DNA of 64,000 nucleotides from Protopterus annectens (Eukaryota; Chordata; Ceratodontiformes; Protopteridae): contig NC_056743.1 of NCBI RefSeq assembly GCF_019279795.1, positions 626,843,914 to 626,907,913 on the forward strand, written 5' to 3'. The translations under genes were made by a program, and so were the position numbers. The notes below the pieces were generated by a model, which worked only from the letters and a program-made list of their open reading frames with translations, did not search any database and was not told the DNA's origin. Position 1 is the first letter of the stretch. The number at the start of each line of letters is the position of its first letter. Shown in pieces: positions 42,379 through 52,456 of the stretch.

Positions 42379-43343
42379 GTTATCTTTTGAGAGGGTACCA
42401 GTTGTGATTTCTTTTCGTTTATTGTGTACCCTAGGCATGTTAGAAGCCTTTTCACAAACGCCAGGTGTCGTAGAAAAGTGTCCTTGTTCTCTGCTTGAAT
42501 GCAACAGTCGTCCAAGTAAGGATATATTTGAATACTTCTTTGTCTGCAAAAAGCAATTACTGGTGCCAGGCACTCTGTAAAGACCCTGGGCGCAGTAGAT
42601 AAGCCAAAGGGCAGTGCAGATCATTGGTAATGCATTAAGCCAGCCTTGAATCTGAGGTATCTTCTGCACGACTGTCTTACTGGGACATGCAGGTATGCCT
42701 CAAGTCTAAAGTCACCAGCCAAGCATTCTTGCCCAGCATGGGCAGAAGCTGTTGCAAAGTGAGCATTTTGAACTCTGGAATGTCCAGGCATGTGTTCAAA
42801 ATCGATAACTCCAGTATTGGCAGCCAGGCCTCGTCCTTTCTGGGTACCAAGAACAGTTGAGTAAAAACCTTGTCCTTTTTCCTGTTCTGGTACTGTCTGA
42901 ATGGCCACCATATCCATGAGGGACGTAACCTGTTTCTGTGCCTCTGCCCATTGTTTTTTTGGCAGGTCTGGCCAACCATTTGCCATTGGCAGAGTGTGGA
43001 AATGGAATCTGTATCCCTGTAATACGATGTTAAGTACCCACTTATCCTGGGTTATTAACTGATAATTTTGAGCAAAAAGCGCTAATTTTCCTCCTATGGG
43101 TGCTGCCAAAAGATAAGCGCTTGGTGTAGGCAGAGGGAAGTCATTGGGATTGCTTTCTGTAGGTTTGTGCTTTATCTCCTCCAGATTTGTTGGTGGATGC
43201 GCCCCATTGCTTTGACCTGTATGAGTCTTGAGCCTGGTACCTGGAACCCTTGGGCATTTGAATTTGCCCCTTTGAGCTCTGTCTGACACAGGAAAGAACC
43301 AATTTTTTGTAGGCCAGTATCTACTGAATCTAGGTGGCTGCAC
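42379..43343 (-). pseudogene. pol N-terminal part of E11 (RT)
   Basis: RT frames: 43343-42621 includes PIGGKLALFAQNYQLITQDK and RRYLRFKAGLMHYQ. 42669-42250 gives the FGLSTAP-type region in altered frame. The catalytic site near 42510 reads MDDCCIQAE in frame 42515-42297, and the plus strand there (gtcgtccaagtaagga) is the complement of a Y-L-D-D codon run. There is an internal deletion in the LDLKEAYLHV block (LDLRHTCMSQ). Frameshifted and split by E12. Confidence 0.78.
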
Positions 43344-44935
43344 TTGTTAGAAATCTTTCACAGTTTGCTTAGACTTAGCTTTGTCTTCCATTTTCTTTAA
43401 ATACTCTTCTGCCTTAATACCAAACAGCGAATAATGCTGTAAAGGTGCATCTAGCAATTTAGCTTTAACATGATCAGGCAAATTTTGTTCCTTTAACCAG
43501 GCATGCCTCCTAATCACAGATCCAGTAACTGCGGCCCTGCAGGAGGCCACTAACGAATCCAAACCACATTGCAAAGTATGCTTTCCAACTTGTTCAGCTG
43601 CATGCAATAATTCCTGCAATTCCTTATTTTCTGCACATTCTGAAATAAACATTTTCTGTTTCAGCAATCCCATAACATGTTGTTGGTACTTAAGCATATG
43701 AAATTGACAGTTTAAGGCCCTGATTGCCAAGGTTGCAGATGTATAAACCTTTTTTCCCCCATCTGTCCAGTGCCCTTGAATCTCTGTCTGAGGGGGTAGG
43801 ATTATCTGCTGTTGAGGCCTTAACTCCCTTTGGTCCCTGTGAAATAGTTTCAGGATCAGCAGCAGGGTTTCTAAATAAAAACCTATGAGAGTTAGGGACC
43901 CTGTAATACCAGTCAGGCTTACTAGGAGCTGGAGGTAGAGAGTCAGGGGTCAGGCTTGACTCCGAAAAAACATCATCCACAAAGTCTAACAGGGGGAATG
44001 GCTAAAGGCTTGTGCTGAGGGAGGAGGAGGAAATCCCTGAGCCTCTTTTTTGATTCTGAGAAGTCTTGACTCTCCCAGTGAAAATGCTCCCTCAAAGTGT
44101 GCAAGGTTTCTCCAAATGAATAATCCTCAGGAGATGCAGATGGAATACACTCCTCAGCATCAGAATCCTCATAGGGAGGTAAAGATAATTCCTGATCAGA
44201 AGAGGAATCAGAAGAAATAGAAACCTGATCTGAAGATTCATAGTCAGTGTCTTGCCTAGGCCTCTTATCTGGAGGGGGATGGGTACCCCTGATCAAGGTA
44301 TTAAGGTCTTCAGCCATTTTGATAATCTGTTTTTTAGGCATAGAGGCCTGTGCACATGGCTCAGGCGTTGTTTTTTTAGTCTTAGAAGGTGTCTTTGCCT
44401 TTGGTTTTGCAGCTTTTGTCGGTTTGATATAAAAGTTTGAGGTCTGAATACACCCTCAGAAGCTGGTGCCTACTCAGCGGCTCCGGACCCATCTGAGGGA
44501 GATACATCCATCGGTCCAATACCTTGAGTATCTTGCGGCATGCCAGACTCCACATGGGTGTCGGTAGAGGCCTGCGACTCGAAGGTAGCGGGTATCAAGG
44601 GCTACGAAAGCACCTCACTGAGTACCGGTGACTGGCTTAGAAGCTTCTTTCTCGGTTTTGGATTTCGACTGCCTTTCTCTGTCCTTTTCTTTGTGTTTTT
44701 TATGTACTCCGGTAGTTGGATTGCTATCCGACATCTCTGGGTAGTTAAATCTGTTTCCAAAATACTTGGATGTAAAAATATACAGACGCTTAATAGTGCG
44801 TTGGTTAAATCTAGCACGAAACCGACAGCCAGGCACGTTGTGATCAGGGCCTAGGCAAGGAATACAGTACAAATGGAGATCCTTATGAGGTATTTGCTTC
44901 CCACAAGAAATACAATTATTAACTTTTTCTCACAT
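43130..44935 (-). pseudogene. gag of E11, premature stop at codon 2
   Basis: The start position at 44935 reads ATG TGA, where sister copies have ATG TCA, so translation would stop at once. The cysteine module follows (CISCGKQIPHKDLHLYCIPC, CLGPDHNVPGC). Later frames are 44341-43973 (PPDKRPRQDTDYESSDQVSI, YEDSDAEECIPSASPEDYSF), 43980-43690 and 43730-43347 (ALNCQFHMLKYQQHVMGLLK, FGIKAEEYLKKMEDKAKSKQ). At least three frameshifts. Confidence 0.8.
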
Positions 44936-45256
44936 CGGTAGAAAGCAAGAAAAAAGTTTCCCCAACGGGGTACTTAGCTTTATTGAAGACTTCGGTTCTG
45001 AAACTCAAAACGCGAATATTTCAGTAGTCGGCCGACCAGCACTTGCAAAATGCTTCTACTTCGGGCACTGTGCGGCAAGAAAGACTAAAGAAAATGGCAT
45101 TGTCTGCATGTTTTATACCCCTGACAACCTGACGTCATGGAAGGGAAGACAGCAACCGACGCAGGACCCAAGACCTTGGAATTCAGGCCGACTGAGGGCA
45201 ACCTGCCAGCAGATTACTCAAATGTAATGACTGCAACAGTGAAACACGAAGAACAT

Positions 45257-46372
45257 CTGGAGAGACTCGATGCTGTGACAAAAAGGTAAGATGGTCTAGG
45301 ATTAGAGGGGGAAGGTTCCACCAGATCTGCAGAGGCAGAGAAAAAACTCTTCGCAGCCTCGAAGGCAGAGCTCAAAGAAGCAGAAGGGGGGTCCTGATCA
45401 GACAAGGAGAGTTTCTACATACATCAGCCCCCACACACACAGACGCTCTGATAGCGATACCCCCGAGGTGGAAGCCAGAGCTGAAATGTCCAGTGCCAAG
45501 GCTCCAGGGCACAGAGACAGCTCCACAAACTTTGGAGTCGAATGCCGCACCCTGAATCTGGCAGGCAGACTTCAGCTCGGAGAGCTCTCTGGATCAGAGT
45601 GGACCGGAGGTCTCAGAGGATCTCTGATCCAGATGGCTAAGATCCTGGGACTCCGAATCAACAGAAGGTGTCAAGAGGAGGAATTTGCAAAGGGAGTGTT
45701 GTGGAAAGATGGATAACCTGACCCAGAGGGGTAGGCACCAAAGGAAAACCAATCTGTCCCTGCGCCAAGAGGATCTTCCTCACCACTCTCAATACATCAT
45801 CTTCTGTGAGGCTTCTGGAAGAATGAGTAGAGTGAACTGATGGAAACATCGGTCTTTTAAAAAAGGAATTGGAAGCCTGTCAGCAACTGGATCCACTGGC
45901 AAGGAGTATCTGGTGTGTGCAAGTAAAGGCATCTCGATAACTTCTGTCAGTGTCTGACCCAAAATGGTAGAACCAGACGGTTTAACATGTTTTTGATCTT
46001 ATTTTGTCAGGGTTAGATCCGGTAGTGTTCAGACTGTCTGGTCCAATGAATCCGTATGCTTCTGCACTCAATTTTTTCATATCTGGTGCTGAGACTGGGT
46101 CCTTTTGACTTTTCTTTCTTGAAGAGTCAGAAGAATATTCTGGAGAAGGTCAAGGTTTAGGCAACTCGGATATAGATTCGCCAAAGAATGACAAAATGAG
46201 GCTTGTCAAAATCAACTTGTTACATTCTGTAAGAGTGTGGGGGTTGAAGCCATGTCAACTAAGCAATTCTTGTAAATGAAGAGGGCCCAGACAATAACAG
46301 TGAGTGGGCATCAGAAACTGGCAATGTCCACACTTAGTACATTTTTTTAAACCCAGCAGGTTTGTCAGCCAT
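45257..46372 (-). pseudogene. gag of F2-type DIRS E13, decayed
   Basis: The ATG at 46372 gives MADKPAGFKKCTKCGHCQF, then THCYCLGPLHL, aligning with the E12 gag start (GFKKCDSC, CLGPLHL). The rest has many stops and shifts. A block near 45849-45700 reads SRSLTEDDVLRVVRKILL, similar to the E12 block LSDHDLERVVSRLLKS. It ends at 45256/45257 where E11 is inserted. The remainder of the element is not adjacent to E11 on the left. Confidence 0.65.
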
Positions 46373-47305
46373 TATGAGCAACGAACAATAATGCCAGCAA
46401 CAACTACATCAGAAAAATTATACAGAGAAAAAATAAGTATGATGGACAAAAAGTTTTTTTTTTTTATAAAGAATTTTACTGTAACAGTCATTCATGCAGA
46501 GAACATCTCTAATTCTTTTGCAAAAGTGTGCTGCTCATTACGGTCTGTCATCTTATTCTGTCCACTCTTCACTGCATAAGTCCATAGTTCTTTCCAATAC
46601 AAACTACACACCTCTCTTCCACCTAGCAATATATAAAGCCATCATTAGTGAACACTCCTCTATATCAGATTCTGGCAAGTGGTGGTATTTCCTCAGGAAA
46701 ATTTTCCCCTTGACTATCAGTTAAATTTCTCTCATCACTGCAAATCATCCCTACATGCTGTAAACTACTTTATACCTTTATGTGCAGTACTACACTAGGC
46801 TAATGCCCACCAGTGCCTTTATAACCCCCTTCATACCTTTCCCTCCCTCTTAACACCTCCTACTAATTCTTAATTTTATAGTGCAACACATCTCACAAGC
46901 TCCCTATCTACTTATCCGCACATTTTACATAGTCTACTTCTACCCTTTTACTCCTCTCACTTGCACTAAAATTCAAAGATTAATCCTTTCCTGTCTTGAA
47001 CCATCAAATATAAAGTTATCTTTCTATAGTCCAAATTATTTATTTTTGAAAAGTATACTTTCTGATGTTATTTTTTCTATCCAAAATGTAAATTAATATG
47101 TACTTTTTTTTCTATCCTAAATGTGAATTAATATGTACTTTTAATATGTACTTTCTATGCCACCTACCTTCATGTAATATATATTATGTTGCTTATAATT
47201 TGATGTTATATGCTTTATCTGGAGTTTTTCTCCCCAGGCCTCCGCTGAAAATGGGTTTCTGACCCAGTCGGACTTTCCCAGTTACCAAATGTCAATAAAT
47301 AAAGC
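46373..47305 (+). mobile_element. probable L2-like LINE 3' end (plus strand)
   Basis: No open frame of interest. The last 75 bases (47230-47303) read ctccccaggcctccgctgaa ... cagtcggactttcccagtta ... atgtcaataaataaa, the same 3' tail as the SINE at 11077-11324 in opposite orientation. Upstream sequence is AT-rich 3'-UTR-like. The left boundary is uncertain. 46373-46450 may be E13 leader, and a T-run lies at 46454-46465. Confidence 0.45.
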
Positions 47306-47951
47306 CAAGCGCTGCAATCCAGTCCAATTTTGTTCCCATTAATCGCTGCCAATCATCAAGATGAGGTATGTTAGGAAGTTTCTAAAGTTATGTGGGGAGG
47401 GGTATGTTAGTTTGTGCTGCCTATGCTCAACCAAGGTATGTAGAACCTTCTCTCCTTGTTTCAAGGTAAATTCAGAAACACCTTTAGGCTTGAATGATGA
47501 ATTAGTACATAAAATGACCCTGTCTTTGCGAAAATTTGGATATGGCTGGGCCAAACATGAGAACTTCCAGAGCAGAGACTCGCCTTCCAGATATCAGAGC
47601 AATTAATAAGAAAGGCTTCCATGTTTGAACCATAAATCAGCCTGAGAAGCAGTTTCAAACAGACTAGGTCAATTTTCTAAGAACAAAGTTGAGATCAAGG
47701 GAGGAGGAATATGCTTTTAAGGAGGGGTCACATGCAATACTCCTTCCATAAACTGTTTGACTAAAATAAAAATATGTAAGAGGGAGCTCTTGGGCAGACA
47801 AGCGGAGATGGCTGCAAGATGACCTTTGATAAAAGCATATGACAAACCATCTCTGAATTATTGTCAGAACTATTTGTTGCCAGGCTGCAGAATGGATATG
47901 GGGCTTGGGGGAAACAGAATGATAAGGAAGGGCAGGGTCAGGGTCTTGGCA
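47306..47951 (-). pseudogene. decayed DIRS recombinase fragment E14
   Basis: The frame 47554-47339 reads RKDRVILCTNSSFKPKGVSE, then QGEKVLHTLVEHRQ, recombinase blocks between the first Arg and the HxxR box. Sequence to 47950 keeps faint similarity to the upstream part (LDLNFVLRKLT near 47670). It is cut at 47951/47952 by the E15 3' terminus. Probably F3, judged by divergence. Confidence 0.6.
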
Positions 47952-48279
47952 AGTACAGTTGTGCAAGAACTTAGCGTAACAGTAGATGTCCTGATATTCG
48001 TTGCAGTATTCCTGACAAATGGGTTGTAACCACTAACATCTAACCGGGGCAGCAAAGCTTTAACTTCTCTAGTTCTTGCATCCAACGTATGACCTCAGCT
48101 TGTATGCATTGGGATATAAAGATGGACGTACAAGTGTGGATACTCTGACTATTTCTAAGCCAGCGGCCTGAAGACTACTTATAGATTCATATGGGTGTAC
48201 TAGACTAACAACCACAAGAGCCTTTTTAAGCTTAACCATGCACCCCAAATCCCCAACAAGTTCTGGTAACCTTGAGAAG

Positions 48280-50060
48280 TGTAAGCAGGGCCTTGGGAGA
48301 TGAACCATTTACAGGCTGCCTGTGTCTATTAAGAGACATAGGTGCCAAACCAAGGATGAATTTGCTGTTTCCCATCCAACTGTCCAAGTTACACTTGAAC
48401 TGGGTTAGGGAGCCTATTCTAGAGAAGGGGCAATCTCTGGGATACATACGTATCTCTCCAGCAGGTCCTATTTATATCACAGGCAAGGTTCAAGTCTTTA
48501 GAATGGGTAGTTCTATGCAGTCTGTTTTAGGGATATGCAGGAGGTCCATCACGGTGGTGTCGGAATGCCTTATATGCCAGGAATAGATCTCCCCCTCAAC
48601 AGCCTGCAGAAGACGGAACACAGTTACAGGGCCTTGAGGTAGTCTGCATAGGATATGTTACTTACTCCCTGTATTCTTTTACCAAGGAAATTCTGTGGAC
48701 ATTTTAATTGTTGGATGTACCTGGTTAGGCACATACCAAAGGGGGCACTATACTCAATTATAGGTCTGATGAATGCTGAAAAGAATGAAGCAATGACTTC
48801 CATGGACCTGCATGCCATACCTTTGACTAAGTTGCACAACATAGGACTTCCTCACTACTGTAGCCATGTGATGGTCAAAAGCTACATTGCTGTCTGTGTG
48901 CGCTCCCAAGTCCCTGACTAGCGAGTCAACTCATAGGGGTGTGTCAATATGACAGCTACCAAGGGTGCAGGGCTTACCGAAGGACACTATTATGCATTAC
49001 TTGACATTAGTTTTAGTCCACTGCTCTTGACACAAGTTGTCTGTTGTCAGCCATTACTGGAGAACATTAATGTCAGTAAGGGATTCTATGGCTGCTCCTA
49101 ATTCACAAACATCTGCAAATAATTTAGTCAGCCAGAGGCCCTTGACAATGGCAATGAATTCAGAGAAGTAACAGCGGGGTAATTAAAGTTGCCAATGAAT
49201 ATGGTATTGGGTTGGGTGGTGAGGGTTTCCAATACGTTTAAATACATGTTACGGTTTTCCACAGCCACAGAGGTGGACCTATAGCTTGCAAGGAAGTGGT
49301 ATGGGATTTTGTCTTTGGTGAGTTAAACATGAAAAAGCTCAAGTGCATTGTCCTGTTTGACCACCCTTGAGGTATATTTATTTTTGATGTAAACCAGAAA
49401 CGCCTTCACCTTTAGTCAGTGCCAGAGTAATAGCTGGTCTAAATGTGTAGAAGGCATTATAGCCTTGCGATGGCTCTAAATCATATCTCAGTGACCGCAC
49501 AGACACCAGCATTCTCTAGGGTGAAGAGAGCTAGTAGGGAGTGAAGTTTCTTGTTTAGACTTCTAGCATTGAACAGTAAAACAGCTTGACTTTCTTGGTT
49601 TTGATTTGCTATGTTGTAAGTACTTTGTTTGGCATTGCCTAAAAAAGATACTGTGGGGTTGTAAGTACTTTCAGTTTGGCATTGCCTAAAAAGATACTAT
49701 GGGGTGGATCAAGGTTTTAGCCAATATTCAAACACGTAGAGGGGAGAGGTGAAGACCATCCCTGGCAAAGCAGCACAGTGTTGACTATTTCCTTCCATGC
49801 TGACAAATATTGCACCCCCTAAGAATGACACCAGAAACAAAGCCAACTAAAGTCAGTCATTTTCTGTTCATACTGTGATATCATCCTTGGTAGTAAAATG
49901 CTGCTCAATACTAGGTACATACCAGCTCTGGACACATTCTGATAGCTCCAGGATGCCTGCTGAGACAAGAGAATGGTCAGATAGGTTGGGTTTAGCTTGA
50001 ACTGATGAGACAAATCCCCCCTTACCCATGTAAGAGAGCAACAGCTAGAGAAAGACAACT
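48280..50060 (-). mobile_element. CR1-like LINE fragment with internal deletion (LINE-1b)
   Basis: 48842-48624 on the minus strand translates to SFFSAFIRPIIEYSAPFGMC, the RT C-terminal region, and matches 59400-59090 of the larger LINE. 49170-49800 corresponds to its endonuclease part (61000-61700; shared wording such as ctaagaatgacaccaga). The RT core between them is missing, a deletion of about 1.5 kb relative to the larger copy. 48280-48600 matches the 3' UTR. Confidence 0.7.
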
Positions 50061-50079
50061 GAAAATGGAGATGGGATAA

Positions 50080-50190
50080 ACACTGCAATGGTGATCAGTA
50101 GGACATCTCCTGTTTTGTTAAGTTCTTGCACAACTGTGCTATGTCCTGAATGAAATCACTGTTGCAGTATTCCTGACAAATGAGTGGTCC
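50080..50190. repeat. ICR of E15 (F3)
   Basis: The left arm gttaagttcttgcacaactg is the complement of the terminus at 47952. The right arm atgtcctgaatgaaatcact gttgcagtattcctgac is the complement of F3 5' termini at 8143 and 9579. This shows the ICR arrangement in a third family. Confidence 0.75.
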
Positions 50191-50199
50191 CGAGAGCTG

Positions 50200-51333
50200 A
50201 AGGAAGTAATCCTGGTGGTTACTGAGTGGAAGTATTTTTCAGAACTCCAGACAGGTCTGCTCTAGCAATGGCTGCCCTGGCACCTGGAAAAGGCACTAAT
50301 TTTGTAATATTTTGTAAAGGTATGCACCGAGGACCAAATGGCTCTCTCTAAAATAGAGTGGAGTCGACATTTTTATGGAAAGCCCCTGATAAGCTTTACG
50401 GAGGAAAGCAGGGTCTTACCTGTAGTGCCAGTAACAAAAATGCAATAACCATAGAAATTCAGGATGCAATGAGTTGGAGACTAACACAACCAGCATATAT
50501 AGCACAACAGATACGAACAGCTGGTCAGTCTTTCTGAAGGCTTTCACCTTGTCCAGGTAAAATCCAAGTTGCCTATAAATGTCTAGAGTCTAAGACCCCC
50601 CCCCCATTTTGGAGATTGGGGGGAAAAAAAGGAAGGGGAGAGAGCCTGATTGAGAGACAGCTCATTCATTACCTTAGGCATAAAGGATTTGTTAACCTTG
50701 AGAGAGAGTGTGTGTGTGTGTGTGTGTGGGGGGGGGGGGGGGGTTGGGGGGTAGCTATGAAAGCTTGAGGCTTAGAAATTCTCCTGACAGAGGTGACGGC
50801 CAAGAGGAGGATGGTTTCCAAGTACAGAATTTCAAAGAAGCAAAGAAAGCTGGCTTAAACGGAGGCGCAGTAAGCTCTTATAGCACAAAATGGGTCTGGG
50901 GGGGGGAGGGGCGTATGTGAAGGTGCAGAACTCCTCTGAGAAAAACCTTTGCACTAGAATTAAGTGGCAGGCTAACAGGAACCCAACCATTAACAGCAGA
51001 CAAATGAGATTTTACAGGAGAGTAGGTAAAGCCTTCTAGAAGCTTGCAGAGATGCTGCAGAACTGTAGGAGCTCTAACAGTGGATCCATACTTTGCTTAC
51101 AGCACCAGAAAGAAAAACATTTCCACTTAGTAGTGCAAGATTTTCTAGTAGTGGGTCTCCTAGCCTCTTGTAGGACTTGTACAACCTCTTCAGAGAAAAG
51201 GTCTGAGGGACTGGAAGCCTATCATGCATAGGGCCAGAGACGGCAAGATTTGCATGCAGCAGCTATTGCCGAGTAAGGTCAGGCTGTAGAGGGATTCTAT
51301 CATTTACCTTTTCTAGGTGAAACAGCTAGGGGA
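50200..51333 (-). pseudogene. F3 tyrosine recombinase of E15, decayed
   Basis: Recognisable only by block order. The plus strand shows the complement of a KVKAFRKTDQL-like region near 50520-50560, MPKVMNE-like near 50665-50690, and RRPTTRKSCTTKWKCFSF-like near 51110-51170. Low-complexity tracts (C run near 50595, TG/G run at 50708-50745) have expanded inside the gene. No long frame remains. Confidence 0.55.
50708..50750. repeat. TG repeat plus G run
   Basis: Ten or so GT units followed by a G run of about 14 bases, inside the decayed E15 recombinase. Confidence 0.9.
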
Positions 51334-51436
51334 ATGTACAGTTGTGTACAATTACCATAAATGTAGACGTTCGAGTGTATTCACTGTTGCAGTCATCACA
51401 CTTGGGTGGACTCCCAAAGCTGAAGGGTGGAGGCAG

Positions 51437-52456
51437 TCAAGAAGAGTTAGGGCTGGCTAGTATGTGTTGCAGACTGCTGTAGCAAATCCTGCCCCGGATT
51501 TGAAAAGATAAGCAGGTGGTAGTGCTTGGTGAAGGTGTGTACAGAACTCCAGGTAGCAGCTTCCAGGATGTCCCTGGTAGGGACTCCCCTAAGAAATGTT
51601 ACAGAGGTAGACGTTGCCCTAGTGAAATGTGTTCTGACCCCCTGAGGGGTTGGTTTCCCATGGTGCTTGTACCAGAAATGGATGCAGTGTGCTATCTATT
51701 TGGAAATAGTTTGTTTTGAAATGGCCTTGCCCTCTGCCCCTGATGCAAAGCCGACTAGTAACTGGTCAGATTTCCTGAATGGCTTAGTCCTATTAAGGTA
51801 GAATCTGAGCTGTCTGTGCACGTCCAAGGAGTGCAGGATCCTTTCCCCTTTATTTGAGGATTAGGGAAGAAGGTTGGCAAATGGATGGATTGATTGAGAG
51901 CCACACTGGACACCACTTTAGGCATAAAGGAAGGGTTAGTCCTGAGGGAAACCCTGTCAGCATGGAAAATAATGAAGGGTTCCACAGCCATCAGTGCTTG
52001 TAGCTCAGACACTCTTCTAGCTGAAGTGATGGCTAGAAGCAAGGCTGTTTTCCAAGAGAGGAATTTTAACTCTGCTGATGCAGCAGGTTCAAAGGGGGGA
52101 AGTGTGAGCTTTTCCAATACAAAGTTAAGGTCCCAAGCAGAGGTGGGTGCTCTCCTTGGTGGCCTTAAGTTGTTTGCCCCTCTCAGGAATTGTTTTACAA
52201 GAGGGTGCAAGAAGAGAGGTGGCTCAGTGTTGTAATGAGCAGAAAAGGCTGAGGCATGTATCTTAACGGAGGAGAAGGACAGGCCTTTGTGGAGTAGATC
52301 TGCAAAGTAATCCAGAATAAGGGGCAGAGAGGGCAGTGTTGTGTCTTCTCCTTTAGATTGAATCCATAAGCAGAACCTTTTCCATTTATCAGCATAGGAT
52401 TTTCTAGTATTGGGTCTTCTGGCTTCAAGAATGACATCCAGCACCTGTTTGCTCAA
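51437..52456 (-). pseudogene. tyrosine recombinase of E16
   Basis: The frame 52456-51755 (233 codons) reads MSKQVLDVILEARRPNTRKS, SFSSVKIHASAFSAHYN, SAWDLNFVLEKLTLPPFEPA, SARRVSELQAL (first Arg) and NPSFMPKVVSSVALNQSIHL. After a frameshift near 51850 the C-terminal part has a box near 51625 reading H-F-T-R (the plus strand codes the complement of acatttcactaggg), a change from HSTR that keeps His and Arg. The LPAYLF-like tail near 51510 lacks a clear LPLY block. The TGA stop is at 51437-51439. Confidence 0.8.

Larger units (their letters stand above)
42379..45256 (-). mobile_element. DIRS element E11 (F1), RT to 5' terminus, right of E12
   Basis: Holds the N-terminal RT, gag, leader and 5' terminus (acacgaagaacat, ending 45256). 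TGACGTCA at 45130-45137. The join across E12 (...gcacccaggaat / gttatcttttgag...) restores the sequence seen in sister copies with no duplication. The right flank is an F2 gag (E13). Confidence 0.85.
47952..51333 (-). mobile_element. DIRS element E15 (F3), 3' part, carrying a LINE insertion
   Basis: The 3' terminus agtacagttgtgcaagaact is at 47952. The ICR is at 50080-50190 and the YR beyond it. A CR1-like LINE fragment sits between ITR and ICR. It is cut on the right by the E16 3' terminus, so only the 3' end through YR is present. Confidence 0.72.
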
